From: Gemmatimonas sp. UBA7669
GTDB lineage: Bacteria; Gemmatimonadota; Gemmatimonadetes; Gemmatimonadales; Gemmatimonadaceae
Reading direction: 5' to 3'
Assembly: GCF_002483225.1 (NCBI RefSeq)
Contig: NZ_DLHL01000016.1
Location: 1-64,000, forward strand
DNA: 64,000 nt
This document shows positions 7,653-16,775 of this stretch, in pieces; position 1 is the first letter of the stretch, and each line of letters starts with the position of its first letter. Both the position numbers and the translations under genes were made by a program. A model generated the notes under the pieces. The model searched no databases and was not told the DNA's origin. It worked only from the letters and a program-made list of their open reading frames with translations.

Positions 7653-10600
7653 CACGCCTTGCGGGACTGGCGGGTTTCGAACTGCGCTATCAGGCCGTGC
7701 GGCTCACCTTTCTGGCCACGCTGCTCTGTCTGGCGTTCATTCCCTTTGCGCTGGTGGCCACGGGCTTTGGCCCGCGTGCCGATGCGGTGAACGGGGCCTT
7801 CATTGTCACCGAAAGCCTGGCGCTGCTGTCGCTGATGAGTGTGTTTGCGCTGCCGCTGCTGTGTGTGCACGCGGCCCTGCGTGACGACGAGCACGGCATG
7901 CGCGGGCTCATTGATGTGCAGCCCGTATCACGCGGACTGCTGCTGGCCGTGCGCTTTGTGGTGGTCCTGAGCCTGCTGCTTGCGGTGCTGCTCTTCTGCA
8001 CAGCGTTGCTGGCCGCGTTCCCCGCTGTGTTATCGGTGCGCACCGACCGGTTGGTGGCCTTCGACGTGGCGCCGTATGCACGGGCCTTTGTGTGGCTGGT
8101 ACTGCCCAATGCGCTCTGGTGCACGGCGCTGCTCTTTGCCGTGGCCGCCGCCACGCGCAGCACGCTGGCCACCTTCGTGGGTGCGGTGTGCATCTATGCC
8201 GGATATCTGGTCACCGCGCTCATGGTGGACAGTCCGCTCATGGCCGGCACACGTCCTTCCACGCCCGAACTGCTGGCGCGTGTGGCATTGCTCGACCCGT
8301 TTGGGCTGTCGGCGTTCTTTGAGCAGACACGCTATCTGCCGCCGACAGAGCGCAGCGGGTATGTGCTGCAGATGAGCGGACGCATGCTGCAGAACCGACT
8401 CATGGTGCTTGGCCTCGGTGCACTGTGTGCGGCGCCGCTGCTGTGGCTGGATGAGCGGATCGCACGCGGCACGGGACGGCGCAGCATACTGACTGCGTGG
8501 TGGACGCGAAGCTCTCGTAGCGCTTCCAACGCAGATCCCGTCGCGCAGGCAAACCGCGCCGTACCCACCGTAGTGCCCCACACACAGGGAATCGTGTCGT
8601 GGTGGCACAAGGCGCGCGGTGTGGCGGCACTCGAGTCGCGTGTGCTGCTGCGCAGCTGGCCGCTACTGTTGCTGCTGGTGGTGTGGGTGGTGGTCATTGC
8701 CATCGAAGCCGACGGACAATTGCGCAGCGGTGAGTACGGCACGCGCGTGCTGGCCACGACCTCGCAACTGGCCGATGCGGTGCCGCAGGCGCTCGAACTG
8801 CTGGGTGCCCTCTGTGTGCTGTACTTCGCCGTGGAAGTGTTTGGCCGTGAGCGCGTGCTGCACTTTGCCGGCATCCGCGACGCCACGCCGGCTGCCAGCA
8901 CCGCGCTGCTCGCCGGCAAGCTGCTGGCCCTTTTCATGGTGCCGCTGTTGCTCACCGTGACGGGGTACGGCACCACGGTTGCACTGCATGTGGTAGTTGG
9001 CGGCCTGCCCATCGAGTGGGATGTGCTGATCGCGCACATGCTGGTCTCGCTGCTGCCACTGGCCATCACGACGGCCATGGCCGCCGCGCTGCAGGTGCTC
9101 ATTGGTCAGCGCTGGCTGGCCATGCTGGCCGGACTGGTGCTGCTCATTTTCAGCGCGCAGGGCGCTGCGCTTGGCGCCGAGCATCCGCTCTGGCGCTTTG
9201 GTGCCGCACCGGCCATCAAGTGGTCGGACCTGAGCGGCTACGGCCCCGGTCTCACGAGCTGGCTGGCCTTCCAAGCCACCTGGCTACTTGGCGGCATGCT
9301 GTGGCTGATGCTCGCGGCCGGCCTCTGGCCACGTGGTGAAGCGCTACCACTCGTTGCGCGACTGCGCCGCGCGCCAGTGTTGCTGCAGCAAGGACTGGGG
9401 CACAACGGACGGCGCGCACTTGCTCTGGTGGCACTGCTGTTTGCCGGAACCGTGGCGGGCATGGCGTGGGTGACCACCGTGCAACAGCCCTACACGTCGT
9501 CGCGCCAGGCGCTTGCCCGCCGCGTGGACTACGAGCGCCGGTACGCGCACTTGATGGGCGTGGCACAGCCGTCGGTTTCGCATGTTGAGCTCATCGTGGA
9601 TCTCGAGCCCCGCGCCGCCCGGGCCACCATCACGGGCGCGGCGCGACTCACCAACACCACGGCGCAGGCGATTGACACGCTGTACGTCACGTTTCCCACG
9701 AGTGTTGCGCGGGTCACCTGGGACAATCTGCCGCCGCAGTTCACGCTGATTGCCGCCGACAGCGCACAGCACGTGTACACACTGGCGCTGGCACAGCCGC
9801 TGCAGCCAGACAGCAGTGTGATGCTGCCGCTCAACGTGCAGCTCGATGGCGGTGGCATTCGCGCCAACGGCAACCCCATCGACATTGCGGCCAACGGCAC
9901 CTATCTGCACTCGACGGAGTTCCTGCCGCGCTTTGGCTTCATGCGGGGCCGCGTGCTGCGCGATAGTGTGGAACGGGTGGCGCAGGGTCTGCCAGTGCTC
10001 AGCGATACGCTGCTGCTGCAGCCGGCATCACACATCGACTCACTCTCGGCGGTGGTTGCGCAGCATGGACAATCGCCCGCCTGGTACTCGGCCACGGTCA
10101 CCATTCACACCGACGATGATCAGGAGGCGCAGGGGCCCGGCTTGCTTGTAGCGCCGCGTGCTGCAGGCGACCGCACACCCACCGCGCCTCCGGGGCGTCG
10201 CACATTCACCTACCAGCGCCAGGGCCTCGGCACACCGGCCTTTGTCATTACCAGCGGGCGTTACGCCGCACTGCGCGATACCGTGCAGACGGCCCATGGT
10301 GCGGTGCCCGTGGAGGTGTGGCACAATCCGCGGCACGCCGCGCCCGCCGCGCGGCTGCTGGCGGTGAGCACCAAGTCGCTGGCGCAACTCGTGCAGGACT
10401 TTGGCGCCTACCCGCATGATGCGCTGCGTGTGATTGAAGTCTCCTCGCAGTGGCGATTTGGTGCCTATGCCATGCCGGGTAGCATTTACCTCACCGAAAC
10501 CCGCGGCATGCTGAGCGATGCACGCGAAGGCGCGGTGGACTTGCTGCTGCGCCGCATCGGACATGAGGTGGCCCACGAATGGTGGGGGCACGCGGTCAAT

Positions 10601-11317
10601 CCATTGGACGTGGAAGGTCGTCTGCTGTTGGTGGAAACACTGGCCCGCTACGCCGAGCAACTGCTGGTGCAGCGCGCGCAGGGTGAGGCCACGGTGCACG
10701 ACATGCTGGGGTATGAGGAGGACCGCTACTTCCGCTCGCGTTGGCTGGGCGAACGCAGCCTGCTCACCATGATCGACGACGACGGCCTGTTCTACGGCAA
10801 GGGTGCACTGGCCATGCACGCCATGCGGCACCTGCTCGGCGATAGCGTGGTGCTGCAGGTGGCGCGCCATGTGGTTGAGACGCAGTCCGGCCCGCGTGGC
10901 ACGGCCACCGCCGCCGCGTTTGTGGAGGCGCTCATGGCCGTCGCACCCGACAGCGCCGCCCGGGCGACGGTTCGCGAGTGGTTCGCCGAGCGAGTCATTT
11001 ACGACTTTGCGGTGGACACGGCAGCGCTGGTGCCGAGCGGCAGTGGAACCCGTGTGACGGCGCAGTTCAGTGTGACGCGCACGGCGCTGGTGGACAGTGC
11101 CGGTCAGTCGGTAGAGCGCACGCAGCCGCTGGATGGCGTGACGGTCCCGGTGGGATTGCGCGGCCGCGATGGCGGCTGGCAGATGCTGCGCGCGCGGGCA
11201 GTACGCGGCGTGGTGACGCTGGATACGGCGGTGACGTGGCCGGTCGAGCGTGTGGAGATTGATGCGGAGCGGGTGTACCTGGAGCGGGATCGCAGTAACA
11301 ACGGACGAACTCGGTAA
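7649..11317 (+). CDS. ABC-2 permease fused to an M1-family aminopeptidase domain
   Basis: 1222 residues. The first 600 or so hold two sets of hydrophobic segments typical of ABC-2 permeases, ending with a helix near residue 590 (ALVALLFAGTVAGMAW). The C-terminal half is an M1 gluzincin. The zinc motif HEVAHEWWGH places ligands at H972 and H976, and the third ligand is E996 in LLLVETLARYAEQ. The spacing between second and third ligand is 19 residues rather than the 18 of classic M1 enzymes. That spacing recurs, to my knowledge, in permease-linked M1 proteins. YGKGALAMHAM is the later substrate-binding region. The peptidase should face outside the cytoplasm. The pair may export and then trim a peptide, or act in envelope quality control; substrate unknown. 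Confidence 0.9.
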   Translation: MTRLAGLAGFELRYQAVRLTFLATLLCLAFIPFALVATGFGPRADAVNGAFIVTESLALLSLMSVFALPLLCVHAALRDDEHGMRGLIDVQPVSRGLLLAVRFVVVLSLLLAVLLFCTALLAAFPAVLSVRTDRLVAFDVAPYARAFVWLVLPNALWCTALLFAVAAATRSTLATFVGAVCIYAGYLVTALMVDSPLMAGTRPSTPELLARVALLDPFGLSAFFEQTRYLPPTERSGYVLQMSGRMLQNRLMVLGLGALCAAPLLWLDERIARGTGRRSILTAWWTRSSRSASNADPVAQANRAVPTVVPHTQGIVSWWHKARGVAALESRVLLRSWPLLLLLVVWVVVIAIEADGQLRSGEYGTRVLATTSQLADAVPQALELLGALCVLYFAVEVFGRERVLHFAGIRDATPAASTALLAGKLLALFMVPLLLTVTGYGTTVALHVVVGGLPIEWDVLIAHMLVSLLPLAITTAMAAALQVLIGQRWLAMLAGLVLLIFSAQGAALGAEHPLWRFGAAPAIKWSDLSGYGPGLTSWLAFQATWLLGGMLWLMLAAGLWPRGEALPLVARLRRAPVLLQQGLGHNGRRALALVALLFAGTVAGMAWVTTVQQPYTSSRQALARRVDYERRYAHLMGVAQPSVSHVELIVDLEPRAARATITGAARLTNTTAQAIDTLYVTFPTSVARVTWDNLPPQFTLIAADSAQHVYTLALAQPLQPDSSVMLPLNVQLDGGGIRANGNPIDIAANGTYLHSTEFLPRFGFMRGRVLRDSVERVAQGLPVLSDTLLLQPASHIDSLSAVVAQHGQSPAWYSATVTIHTDDDQEAQGPGLLVAPRAAGDRTPTAPPGRRTFTYQRQGLGTPAFVITSGRYAALRDTVQTAHGAVPVEVWHNPRHAAPAARLLAVSTKSLAQLVQDFGAYPHDALRVIEVSSQWRFGAYAMPGSIYLTETRGMLSDAREGAVDLLLRRIGHEVAHEWWGHAVNPLDVEGRLLLVETLARYAEQLLVQRAQGEATVHDMLGYEEDRYFRSRWLGERSLLTMIDDDGLFYGKGALAMHAMRHLLGDSVVLQVARHVVETQSGPRGTATAAAFVEALMAVAPDSAARATVREWFAERVIYDFAVDTAALVPSGSGTRVTAQFSVTRTALVDSAGQSVERTQPLDGVTVPVGLRGRDGGWQMLRARAVRGVVTLDTAVTWPVERVEIDAERVYLERDRSNNGRTR

Positions 11318-11349
11318 CGCAACCGAGCCTGGAAGAGTACGAAACCCCA

Positions 11350-11427
11350 AACTCAATACTTCAACTCAAAGCTCAAAGCTGCCCGATCTGTCGGTAAGCT
11401 CTGAGCTTTGAGTTGAAGTGTTGAGTT
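11350..11427. terminator. 31-bp-arm palindrome between convergent genes
   Basis: Arms 11350-11380 and 11397-11427 pair at 29 of 31 positions around a 16-base loop. It lies between the permease-peptidase gene and the opposing gene, whose stop is at 11429, so it probably terminates both. The arm is built from AACTCAA-like words shared with the palindrome at 3195-3258. Confidence 0.65.
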
Positions 11428-11428
11428 T

Positions 11429-12130
11429 TCAGTTTTCGCGACCGGTCACGCGGCTCGACTCGTTGTACGCCCCGTACGCCCCACTCATCGCCGTGCCGCC
11501 CGTCACCACCCCAATGCGCGTGAACACAAACGCCATGCCTTTGCCGGCGTTCTCGCGCTCGGGCCTCCACGTCAGGCTCAGCGCGCTTGCTCCCACAATG
11601 GCCCCGAGCAAGGGCACATTGGGGCGACGCGCACCGTTGGTCTCACGCACGACCAGCGTGTTCACCACGCCGCAACTGAGCGCACGTCCCACACGCGGCC
11701 AGAATGGGCGGCCAGCGCGCGCGCCGTTGCAGCGCATGGCGGGTCCGTGCGCAGGCACCACACGCAGCAAAGCAAAACGCAGCAGTTCTTCGCTGGCCGC
11801 AAAGCCCACCTGATCGGCCACACGTGCGCCGTAGCCGGCCCAGGTGCGCTTCCACTTGGCCGGCATGGCCGCGGCCTGATTGAAAGTAGAGGCGCCCAGT
11901 GCACCGGCGGCCAGCAACGCGTAGTGCTTGGCAATGCCGCCTTCGTGAGTGACCGTCACGCTGTCTACCGCTACGCTGTCTACCGCTACGCTGTCTGCGG
12001 AAGCCACCTGCGCAGACAGCCCTCTTGGACTCCATGCAACCAAGCAGGCGACCGCGAAGGCCGTCGCCCGCACACGCAACAGGTTCTGCAAACGCTGAAG
12101 TTCGAATGGCGACGTGCGGGCCGCACTCAC
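11429..12130 (-). CDS. Exported protein of unknown function
   Basis: 233 residues; I do not recognise a family. The N-terminus has a positively charged stretch, then a hydrophobic run ending in GLSAQVAS, which looks like a signal peptide. Next comes a short in-frame tandem repeat (DSVAV twice, then DSVTV). The rest has small hydrophobic stretches (HYALLAAGALGAS, and VPLLGAIVGASALSLTW) that could be membrane or barrel-like strands. Its start overlaps the stop of the upstream lipoprotein gene by four bases, so the two are coupled and probably act together at the envelope. Confidence 0.7.
   Translation of the reverse strand: MSAARTSPFELQRLQNLLRVRATAFAVACLVAWSPRGLSAQVASADSVAVDSVAVDSVTVTHEGGIAKHYALLAAGALGASTFNQAAAMPAKWKRTWAGYGARVADQVGFAASEELLRFALLRVVPAHGPAMRCNGARAGRPFWPRVGRALSCGVVNTLVVRETNGARRPNVPLLGAIVGASALSLTWRPERENAGKGMAFVFTRIGVVTGGTAMSGAYGAYNESSRVTGREN
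11960..11996. repeat. 15-bp tandem repeat inside a coding sequence
   Basis: Two and a half copies of a 15-base unit (GCTGTCTACCGCTAC on the plus strand) encode repeated DSVAV just after the signal peptide of the 11429-12130 gene. In-frame slippage would change linker length without a frameshift. Confidence 0.8.
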
Positions 12131-12732
12131 CGCGCTGGCGGGGCCGGCGGTAACGTCTGCGCGCGCATGCTGCCGGGCGCGGAGTCGGTGGCGGGCGGAT
12201 AGTACTGCGGCGCGCCCGCGGTGATGGCCAGCCGCACCCGCTCCGATTGCGTGGCGTTGACGCCAAACAGCACGAGCACGAGGTTGGCCGAGCGTACCAC
12301 ATCGAGTGGTGGTTCGGGCCAGGCACCAATGCTGTCGCCCTCGGGCAGCAGCCGAAACCGATCGAGGCCGCGCGACGCCTGCACCCCCGCCATCGAGTCG
12401 GCAAAGTAGAACGCGGCCATGGTGGCCGTGCGGCCAATGCGATAGCGCGTGCCGCGCTCGGGGAAGTATGGCACGGTCAGCGTGTCGAGCACCTTGGCAC
12501 TCATGCCGGCCTTGTTGATGCGATCCTCGAGATGACAGGGCCGCCAGGTGCCATCACGCGGGCAGGCCGAATCGGAGGGCGTGGCAGGCCGCGGCACCGG
12601 CGGCAGACTGCTCACGTCGGCCTTGGGTGCTTCGGCTTCCTTCTTGTCGCTGCAGGCCGCAGCGACCAGCAGCACGGTCGCGGTCAGCATCGCCAGGCGC
12701 GCGCGATGCGTTGGCAGGGCACGAGAACTCAT
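12127..12732 (-). CDS. Predicted lipoprotein of unknown function
   Basis: 201 residues. The N-terminus is a type II signal peptide with lipobox LVAAAC, followed by a charged Lys/Glu/Ala linker. The mature part contains CPRDGTWRPCHLEDRINKAG, whose two cysteines could form a disulfide, and a Pro-rich C-terminus. No family is recognised. Its stop codon overlaps the start of the next exported protein (ATGA). The hydrophobic stretch ANLVLVLFGVNAT suggests a compact domain rather than only a linker. Confidence 0.75.
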   Translation of the reverse strand: MSSRALPTHRARLAMLTATVLLVAAACSDKKEAEAPKADVSSLPPVPRPATPSDSACPRDGTWRPCHLEDRINKAGMSAKVLDTLTVPYFPERGTRYRIGRTATMAAFYFADSMAGVQASRGLDRFRLLPEGDSIGAWPEPPLDVVRSANLVLVLFGVNATQSERVRLAITAGAPQYYPPATDSAPGSMRAQTLPPAPPAR

Positions 12733-12749
12733 GCGCCCAACTTAGCACA

Positions 12750-13526
12750 TCAGGCTGATGGTCGCGCCGTGTCGTGACCGTCTGCGTCACGGTCTCCGTC
12801 ACGGTCTCCGTCACGATCTCCGCCATGGTCTTCACCGCGCGAGAGATTCCACGCTGCCACGGTCATCCATGCCGTGTGACAGGCAACGACCACACCAAAG
12901 CCGGTGACGTCGAGATGCAGGTGCCCCACCATCACCAGCAGCCAGGGCACGAGACCGGCCAGTGGCGCTGTCCACCAAACAACGGCGGCAAAGCCCGCTT
13001 GCCCACGCATGGCCAGACCCCACAGGGTCATGGCTACCGCCGTCAGGGCCACATACACGGTGGCAAAGGCCTGATTGAGTCGGCCCGTATAGTGCAGTTG
13101 CTGCATGGCCACGTCGCGCCGCGCGGCGTCCTGCACCACATCCCGGGCGTCGGCCAGGTCACTCAATATGGCCGGCGCCACCAGCCCGCTCATGATGGCC
13201 GCCGCCATGACACACACGGCAGCCAGCCCAAAGCAGGCAAAGGCTCCGCCACTCAACCAGGGGCGCGCACGCAGTCGCCAGCTCAGCGCCCCCATGCCCA
13301 CCAGCAACAGGGGCACCGCGCCAATGGCGGCGCCGTGCACAAGGCGTCCTCGCCACAACACGGCACCCGCGCCCGCTCCGTGCGCATTGGCGTCGGCAAT
13401 GGACTCGGCTCCGGTGGGGTGCAGCCACATGACGAGCAGCACCACCAATGAACCAGCGAGTGTGAGAGCGAAGGCGGGCGTGCGTAATGGCGTACGCGAG
13501 GACGCGGAGTTGCGGGATGTCGACAT
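12750..13526 (-). CDS. Integral membrane protein, about six helices
   Basis: 258 residues from the start at 13526; a start at 13562 is possible and neither has a good ribosome-binding site. Hydrophobic segments occur at FALTLAGSLVVLLVMW, HGAAIGAVPLLLVGMGAL, FACFGLAAVCVMAAAIM, VYVALTAVAMTLWGL, WTAPLAGLVPWLLVMVG and GFGVVVACHTAWMTVAA. The C-terminal tail is a hydrophilic tandem repeat of Gly-Asp-Arg-Asp. No family is recognised. It is divergent from a TetR-type gene that begins 66 bases away, so it is the likely target of that regulator; small membrane proteins paired with TetR genes are often exporters or stress proteins. Confidence 0.72.
   Translation of the reverse strand: MSTSRNSASSRTPLRTPAFALTLAGSLVVLLVMWLHPTGAESIADANAHGAGAGAVLWRGRLVHGAAIGAVPLLLVGMGALSWRLRARPWLSGGAFACFGLAAVCVMAAAIMSGLVAPAILSDLADARDVVQDAARRDVAMQQLHYTGRLNQAFATVYVALTAVAMTLWGLAMRGQAGFAAVVWWTAPLAGLVPWLLVMVGHLHLDVTGFGVVVACHTAWMTVAAWNLSRGEDHGGDRDGDRDGDRDADGHDTARPSA
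12785..12820. repeat. 12-bp tandem repeat with CCGTGACGG core
   Basis: Three consecutive 12-base units (CGTCACGGTCTC, the third with one change) encode the Asp-Arg-Asp-Gly tail of the membrane protein at 12750-13526. The same core, in the same reading phase, forms another three-unit array at 45977-46012 in an unrelated gene. Confidence 0.85.
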
Positions 13527-13592
13527 GGCAGGTGGATTGAAGGGGAGTGAACTCGCCCGCATGATGCGCCCCCGTTATGTCACCTGCGCAGG

Positions 13593-14189
13593 ATGATGAA
13601 CATCAACCCGTCGACTGTTCAACAAGCGGATTCGGACGGTGAACCCGACCCGCGCGTCGAGCGCTCCGAGCGTGCGCTGCGACAGGCCATGCATGACCTG
13701 CTGTTCGAGGGCGCATTTGACGAGGTCACCGTGCAACAGATCGTGGCGCGTGCCGGGGTCTCACGCGGCACGTTCTACGCGCGCTATCGCAACAAGGACG
13801 ACGCGCTGCTGGCCAGCCTCGAAGGCATGCTGGCCTCGCTTGAACACGGCCTGGCGCAGGAACAACCGGCGCGGCTGATTGCCGCCGCCGAACTGCTCAC
13901 GCACATCGACTCGGCAGGTCGGGTGCGCGACGCGTTGGCAGCGGGCGGGAAGCTGGAGCAGGTGCTCGACTACATGGGTGATGTACTCGCGGAGCAGATG
14001 CAGCGGCGGTTTGACGTCTTTGGTGTAAAGGCGGCCATGCCACCCGCGCTGGCCGCGCGCATGCTGTCGGCGGCATTCATGGAGATGTTGCGCTGGTGGG
14101 CCGACCGACCCGAGCGGCCCGACGCGCGTGTCATGGATGCGGAGTTCCACCGCATGGCGCGTCGCATGCTGCGCGGAGGACCGGGTTAG
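13593..14189 (+). CDS. TetR-family transcriptional regulator
   Basis: 198 residues. The N-terminal DNA-binding domain is typical (LRQAMHDLLFEGAFDEVTVQ, then RAGVSRGTFYARYRNKDD). The ligand-binding half is only weakly conserved, as usual. AGG lies just before tandem ATG codons at 13593 and 13596. The gene is divergent from the membrane protein at 12750-13526, and the 66-base gap would hold a shared operator. Ligand unknown. Confidence 0.9.
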   Translation: MMNINPSTVQQADSDGEPDPRVERSERALRQAMHDLLFEGAFDEVTVQQIVARAGVSRGTFYARYRNKDDALLASLEGMLASLEHGLAQEQPARLIAAAELLTHIDSAGRVRDALAAGGKLEQVLDYMGDVLAEQMQRRFDVFGVKAAMPPALAARMLSAAFMEMLRWWADRPERPDARVMDAEFHRMARRMLRGGPG

Positions 14190-14410
14190 CCGGCATTTCC
14201 TGTTCCTACTGTGGGATAATTTTCGGCATACTTTCGGTTTATTGTTTGCATTGTGCACGCCGGCCGCGCTTTTGTGCAGTTTTTGCAGTCGAACACCATC
14301 GTTTCGAGCACAAGGTCTTGGTTTTCGCGACTTTTGCTCCGATATTTTTGTCATCGACGCACGAATCCGGGTCCGCTTTGGCAGACCAGTACCTACACCA
14401 CGCCCCCTCC

Positions 14411-16633
14411 ATGGCCACCAACAACTCCTCCCGCATGGCGGTCATGCGGGAAATCACGAACCGGGCTCCGCGCCTCACCTCACGCCCTGAGGAGAACGGC
14501 GTCCAGAGCCCCACCAGCGCCTGGTTCGGCATGAACACCTTCGGCCTGCGCCAGATGCGCGCCAAGCTACCGAAGGACGTCTACAAGAAGCTCGCGGCCT
14601 CCATCCGCCTCGGCAAAAAGCTCGACTCCGACATCGCGCCGGTCGTTGCGCAGGTCATCAAGGAGTGGGCCATTTCGCGTGGCGTGACGCACTTCACGCA
14701 CTGGTTCCAGCCGCAGACGGGCCTCACGGCCGAAAAGCACGACGCCTTCCTCAACTTCGACGAAGCCGGCCTGCCCATCGAGACGTTCACGGGTGAGCAG
14801 CTCATTCAGTCGGAGCCCGATGCCTCGTCGTTCCCCTCGGGCGGCCTGCGCGCCACCTGGGAAGCGCGTGGCTACACCGCATGGAACCCGGCCTCGCCGG
14901 TGTTCATCAGCGAGACGGGCGGCGTCAAGTATCTCTGCATTCCGTCGGTGTTCATCGGCTACAACGGTGAAGCACTCGACGAGATGACGCCGCTGCTCCG
15001 CAGCTGCGACGTGCTGTCGGCGCGCGCCACCGAGCTGCTCTCGCTTATCGGTGACACGGGCGTGCTGCGCGTCATCACCACGCTGGGTGTGGAGCAGGAG
15101 TTCTTCCTCATCGATCGCGGCCACTTCGCGCTGCGCCCCGACCTCGTCATGGCCGGACGCAGCCTCGTGGGCGCGCCGCCGCCACGCGGTCAGCAGCTCG
15201 AAGACCACTACTTCGGTGGCATCCCCGAGCGAGTGCAGGCCTGCATTGCCGAAGTCGAGCAGGAGCTCTACAAGCTCGGTGTGCCCATCTGCACGCGGCA
15301 CAACGAAGTGGCGCCGTCGCAGTTCGAAATGGCGCCCATCTTCGAAGACTCCGAAGTGGCGGTGGACCACAACCACCTCGTCATGGCCATCCTGCGCAAG
15401 GTCGCGCTGCGCCATGGCCTGCAGGCGCTCATTCATGAGAAGCCCTTCGCCGGCATCAACGGCTCGGGCAAGCACTGCAACTGGTCCATGGCCATCGTGG
15501 CCGACAACGCGCTCGACGGCACGAACCTGCTCAAGCCCGGCAAGACGCCGCATCAGAACCTGCGCTTCCTGCTGTTCCTGGCGGCCGTGCTGAAGGGTGT
15601 GCACAAGCACGCCGGTCTGCTGCGCGCGGGCATCGCGGTCACGGGCAACGAACATCGCCTCGGCGCCAACGAAGCGCCGCCGGCCATCATCTCGGCCTTC
15701 CTTGGCAAGGGTCTCACGCAGGTCGTCGAAGACATCGCCGCCGGCAAGACGTCGGCGTCCAGCGCCGAGCAGGCCATGCTCAAGCTGGGTGTGGCCAAGC
15801 TGCCCGAGGTCGAGCAGGACAACACCGACCGCAACCGCACGTCGCCGTTTGCGTTCACGGGCGCCAAGTTCGAGTTCCGCGCCGTGGGTTCGTCGCAGAA
15901 CATCGCCTTCCCCGTCATGCTGCTGCAGGCGGCAGTGGCCGAGGCCATCGGCGAGATCACGGCCGAACTGAAGAAGGAAATCGCGAGCGCCAAGAGCGTG
16001 GATGACGCGGTGCTCAAGGTGGCCAAGAAGGCCTTCAAGGAGAGCACGCCGGTGCGCTTCGAGGGCAACAACTACTCCGACGAGTGGGTGGTGGAGGCCA
16101 AGCAGCGCGGCCTGCTCAACCTGCGCCGGACGCCGGAAGCGCTGGAGCAGCTCACCACGAAGGGCGCCAAGAGCCTCTTCAAGGACACGGGCATTCTCAC
16201 CGACGTGGAGCTCGAGAGCCGCTACCATGTGCGCCTCGAGCGCTACATCAAGGACATGCTCATCGAGCTGCACACGCTGCAGCAGATGGTGGACACGCAG
16301 GTGCTGCCGGCGGCCTACGGCTACATCGGCTCGCTGGCCGGCACGGCGGGTCAGGGTGCGGCGGCAGGCATCAACATGCAGCCCATCGTCGACGCGGCCA
16401 ACGCGACCAGCAAGCTCGTGGCCACGCTGCAGAAGAAGCGTGCCGAGCTGGCCAAGGTGATTGCCAAGGCCGAGCACATGCACGACGACGCGGCCGCCCA
16501 GGCGCAGTACATCACGAGCACGGGCGCCGAGATCATGGCCGAAGTGCGTGAGGCCTCGGACGCGCTGGAGATGAGCATCGGCGACGAACACTGGCCGCTG
16601 CCGCGCTACCGCGAAATGCTGTTCCCGGTGTAA
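14411..16633 (+). CDS. glnN: Glutamine synthetase type III
   Basis: 740 residues, the length of GSIII rather than the 440-470 of GSI. It should condense glutamate and ammonia using ATP in the cytoplasm. Recognisable family blocks are FGMNTFGLRQMRAKLPKDVY at the N-terminus, EQEFFLIDRGHF, NEVAPSQFEMAPIFEDSEVA, and NGSGKHCNWSMAI in the catalytic core. The C-terminal alpha region ends with EHWPLPRYREMLFPV. ATG 14411 is used, since upstream in-frame residues do not fit the family. The 220 bases before it are locally A/T-rich and probably contain the promoter. No glnB or amt gene is adjacent. Confidence 0.95.
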   Translation: MATNNSSRMAVMREITNRAPRLTSRPEENGVQSPTSAWFGMNTFGLRQMRAKLPKDVYKKLAASIRLGKKLDSDIAPVVAQVIKEWAISRGVTHFTHWFQPQTGLTAEKHDAFLNFDEAGLPIETFTGEQLIQSEPDASSFPSGGLRATWEARGYTAWNPASPVFISETGGVKYLCIPSVFIGYNGEALDEMTPLLRSCDVLSARATELLSLIGDTGVLRVITTLGVEQEFFLIDRGHFALRPDLVMAGRSLVGAPPPRGQQLEDHYFGGIPERVQACIAEVEQELYKLGVPICTRHNEVAPSQFEMAPIFEDSEVAVDHNHLVMAILRKVALRHGLQALIHEKPFAGINGSGKHCNWSMAIVADNALDGTNLLKPGKTPHQNLRFLLFLAAVLKGVHKHAGLLRAGIAVTGNEHRLGANEAPPAIISAFLGKGLTQVVEDIAAGKTSASSAEQAMLKLGVAKLPEVEQDNTDRNRTSPFAFTGAKFEFRAVGSSQNIAFPVMLLQAAVAEAIGEITAELKKEIASAKSVDDAVLKVAKKAFKESTPVRFEGNNYSDEWVVEAKQRGLLNLRRTPEALEQLTTKGAKSLFKDTGILTDVELESRYHVRLERYIKDMLIELHTLQQMVDTQVLPAAYGYIGSLAGTAGQGAAAGINMQPIVDAANATSKLVATLQKKRAELAKVIAKAEHMHDDAAAQAQYITSTGAEIMAEVREASDALEMSIGDEHWPLPRYREMLFPV

Positions 16634-16683
16634 GGCCAAGACTCGCGTAAGGGCCTTCGCCCTCTACGCAGTCTACCGTGGGT

Positions 16684-16727
16684 TGTGAGTGTGAGTGGTG
16701 CCGCACCATGCACCACTCACACCCACA
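16684..16727. terminator. Hairpin after glnN
   Basis: Seventeen-base arms at 16684-16700 and 16711-16727 pair with one mismatch around a 10-base loop. It sits between convergent glnN and the LytTR regulator gene, and is likely a shared terminator without a strong U-tract. Confidence 0.65.
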
Positions 16728-16775
16728 GCTCAGAGCCCAAAGCCCACAGCAGTGGATGGCCGACTGCAGTTTTTC

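Noticed and set aside
12785..12820. CRISPR-like array
   Set aside because: The units are contiguous 12-mers without spacers and lie inside a reading frame.
14567..16639. Long open frame of 690 codons opposite glnN
   Set aside because: It is a mirror of a strongly conserved glutamine synthetase gene; high third-position G+C leaves antisense frames open. The translation is Arg/His-rich and matches no family.
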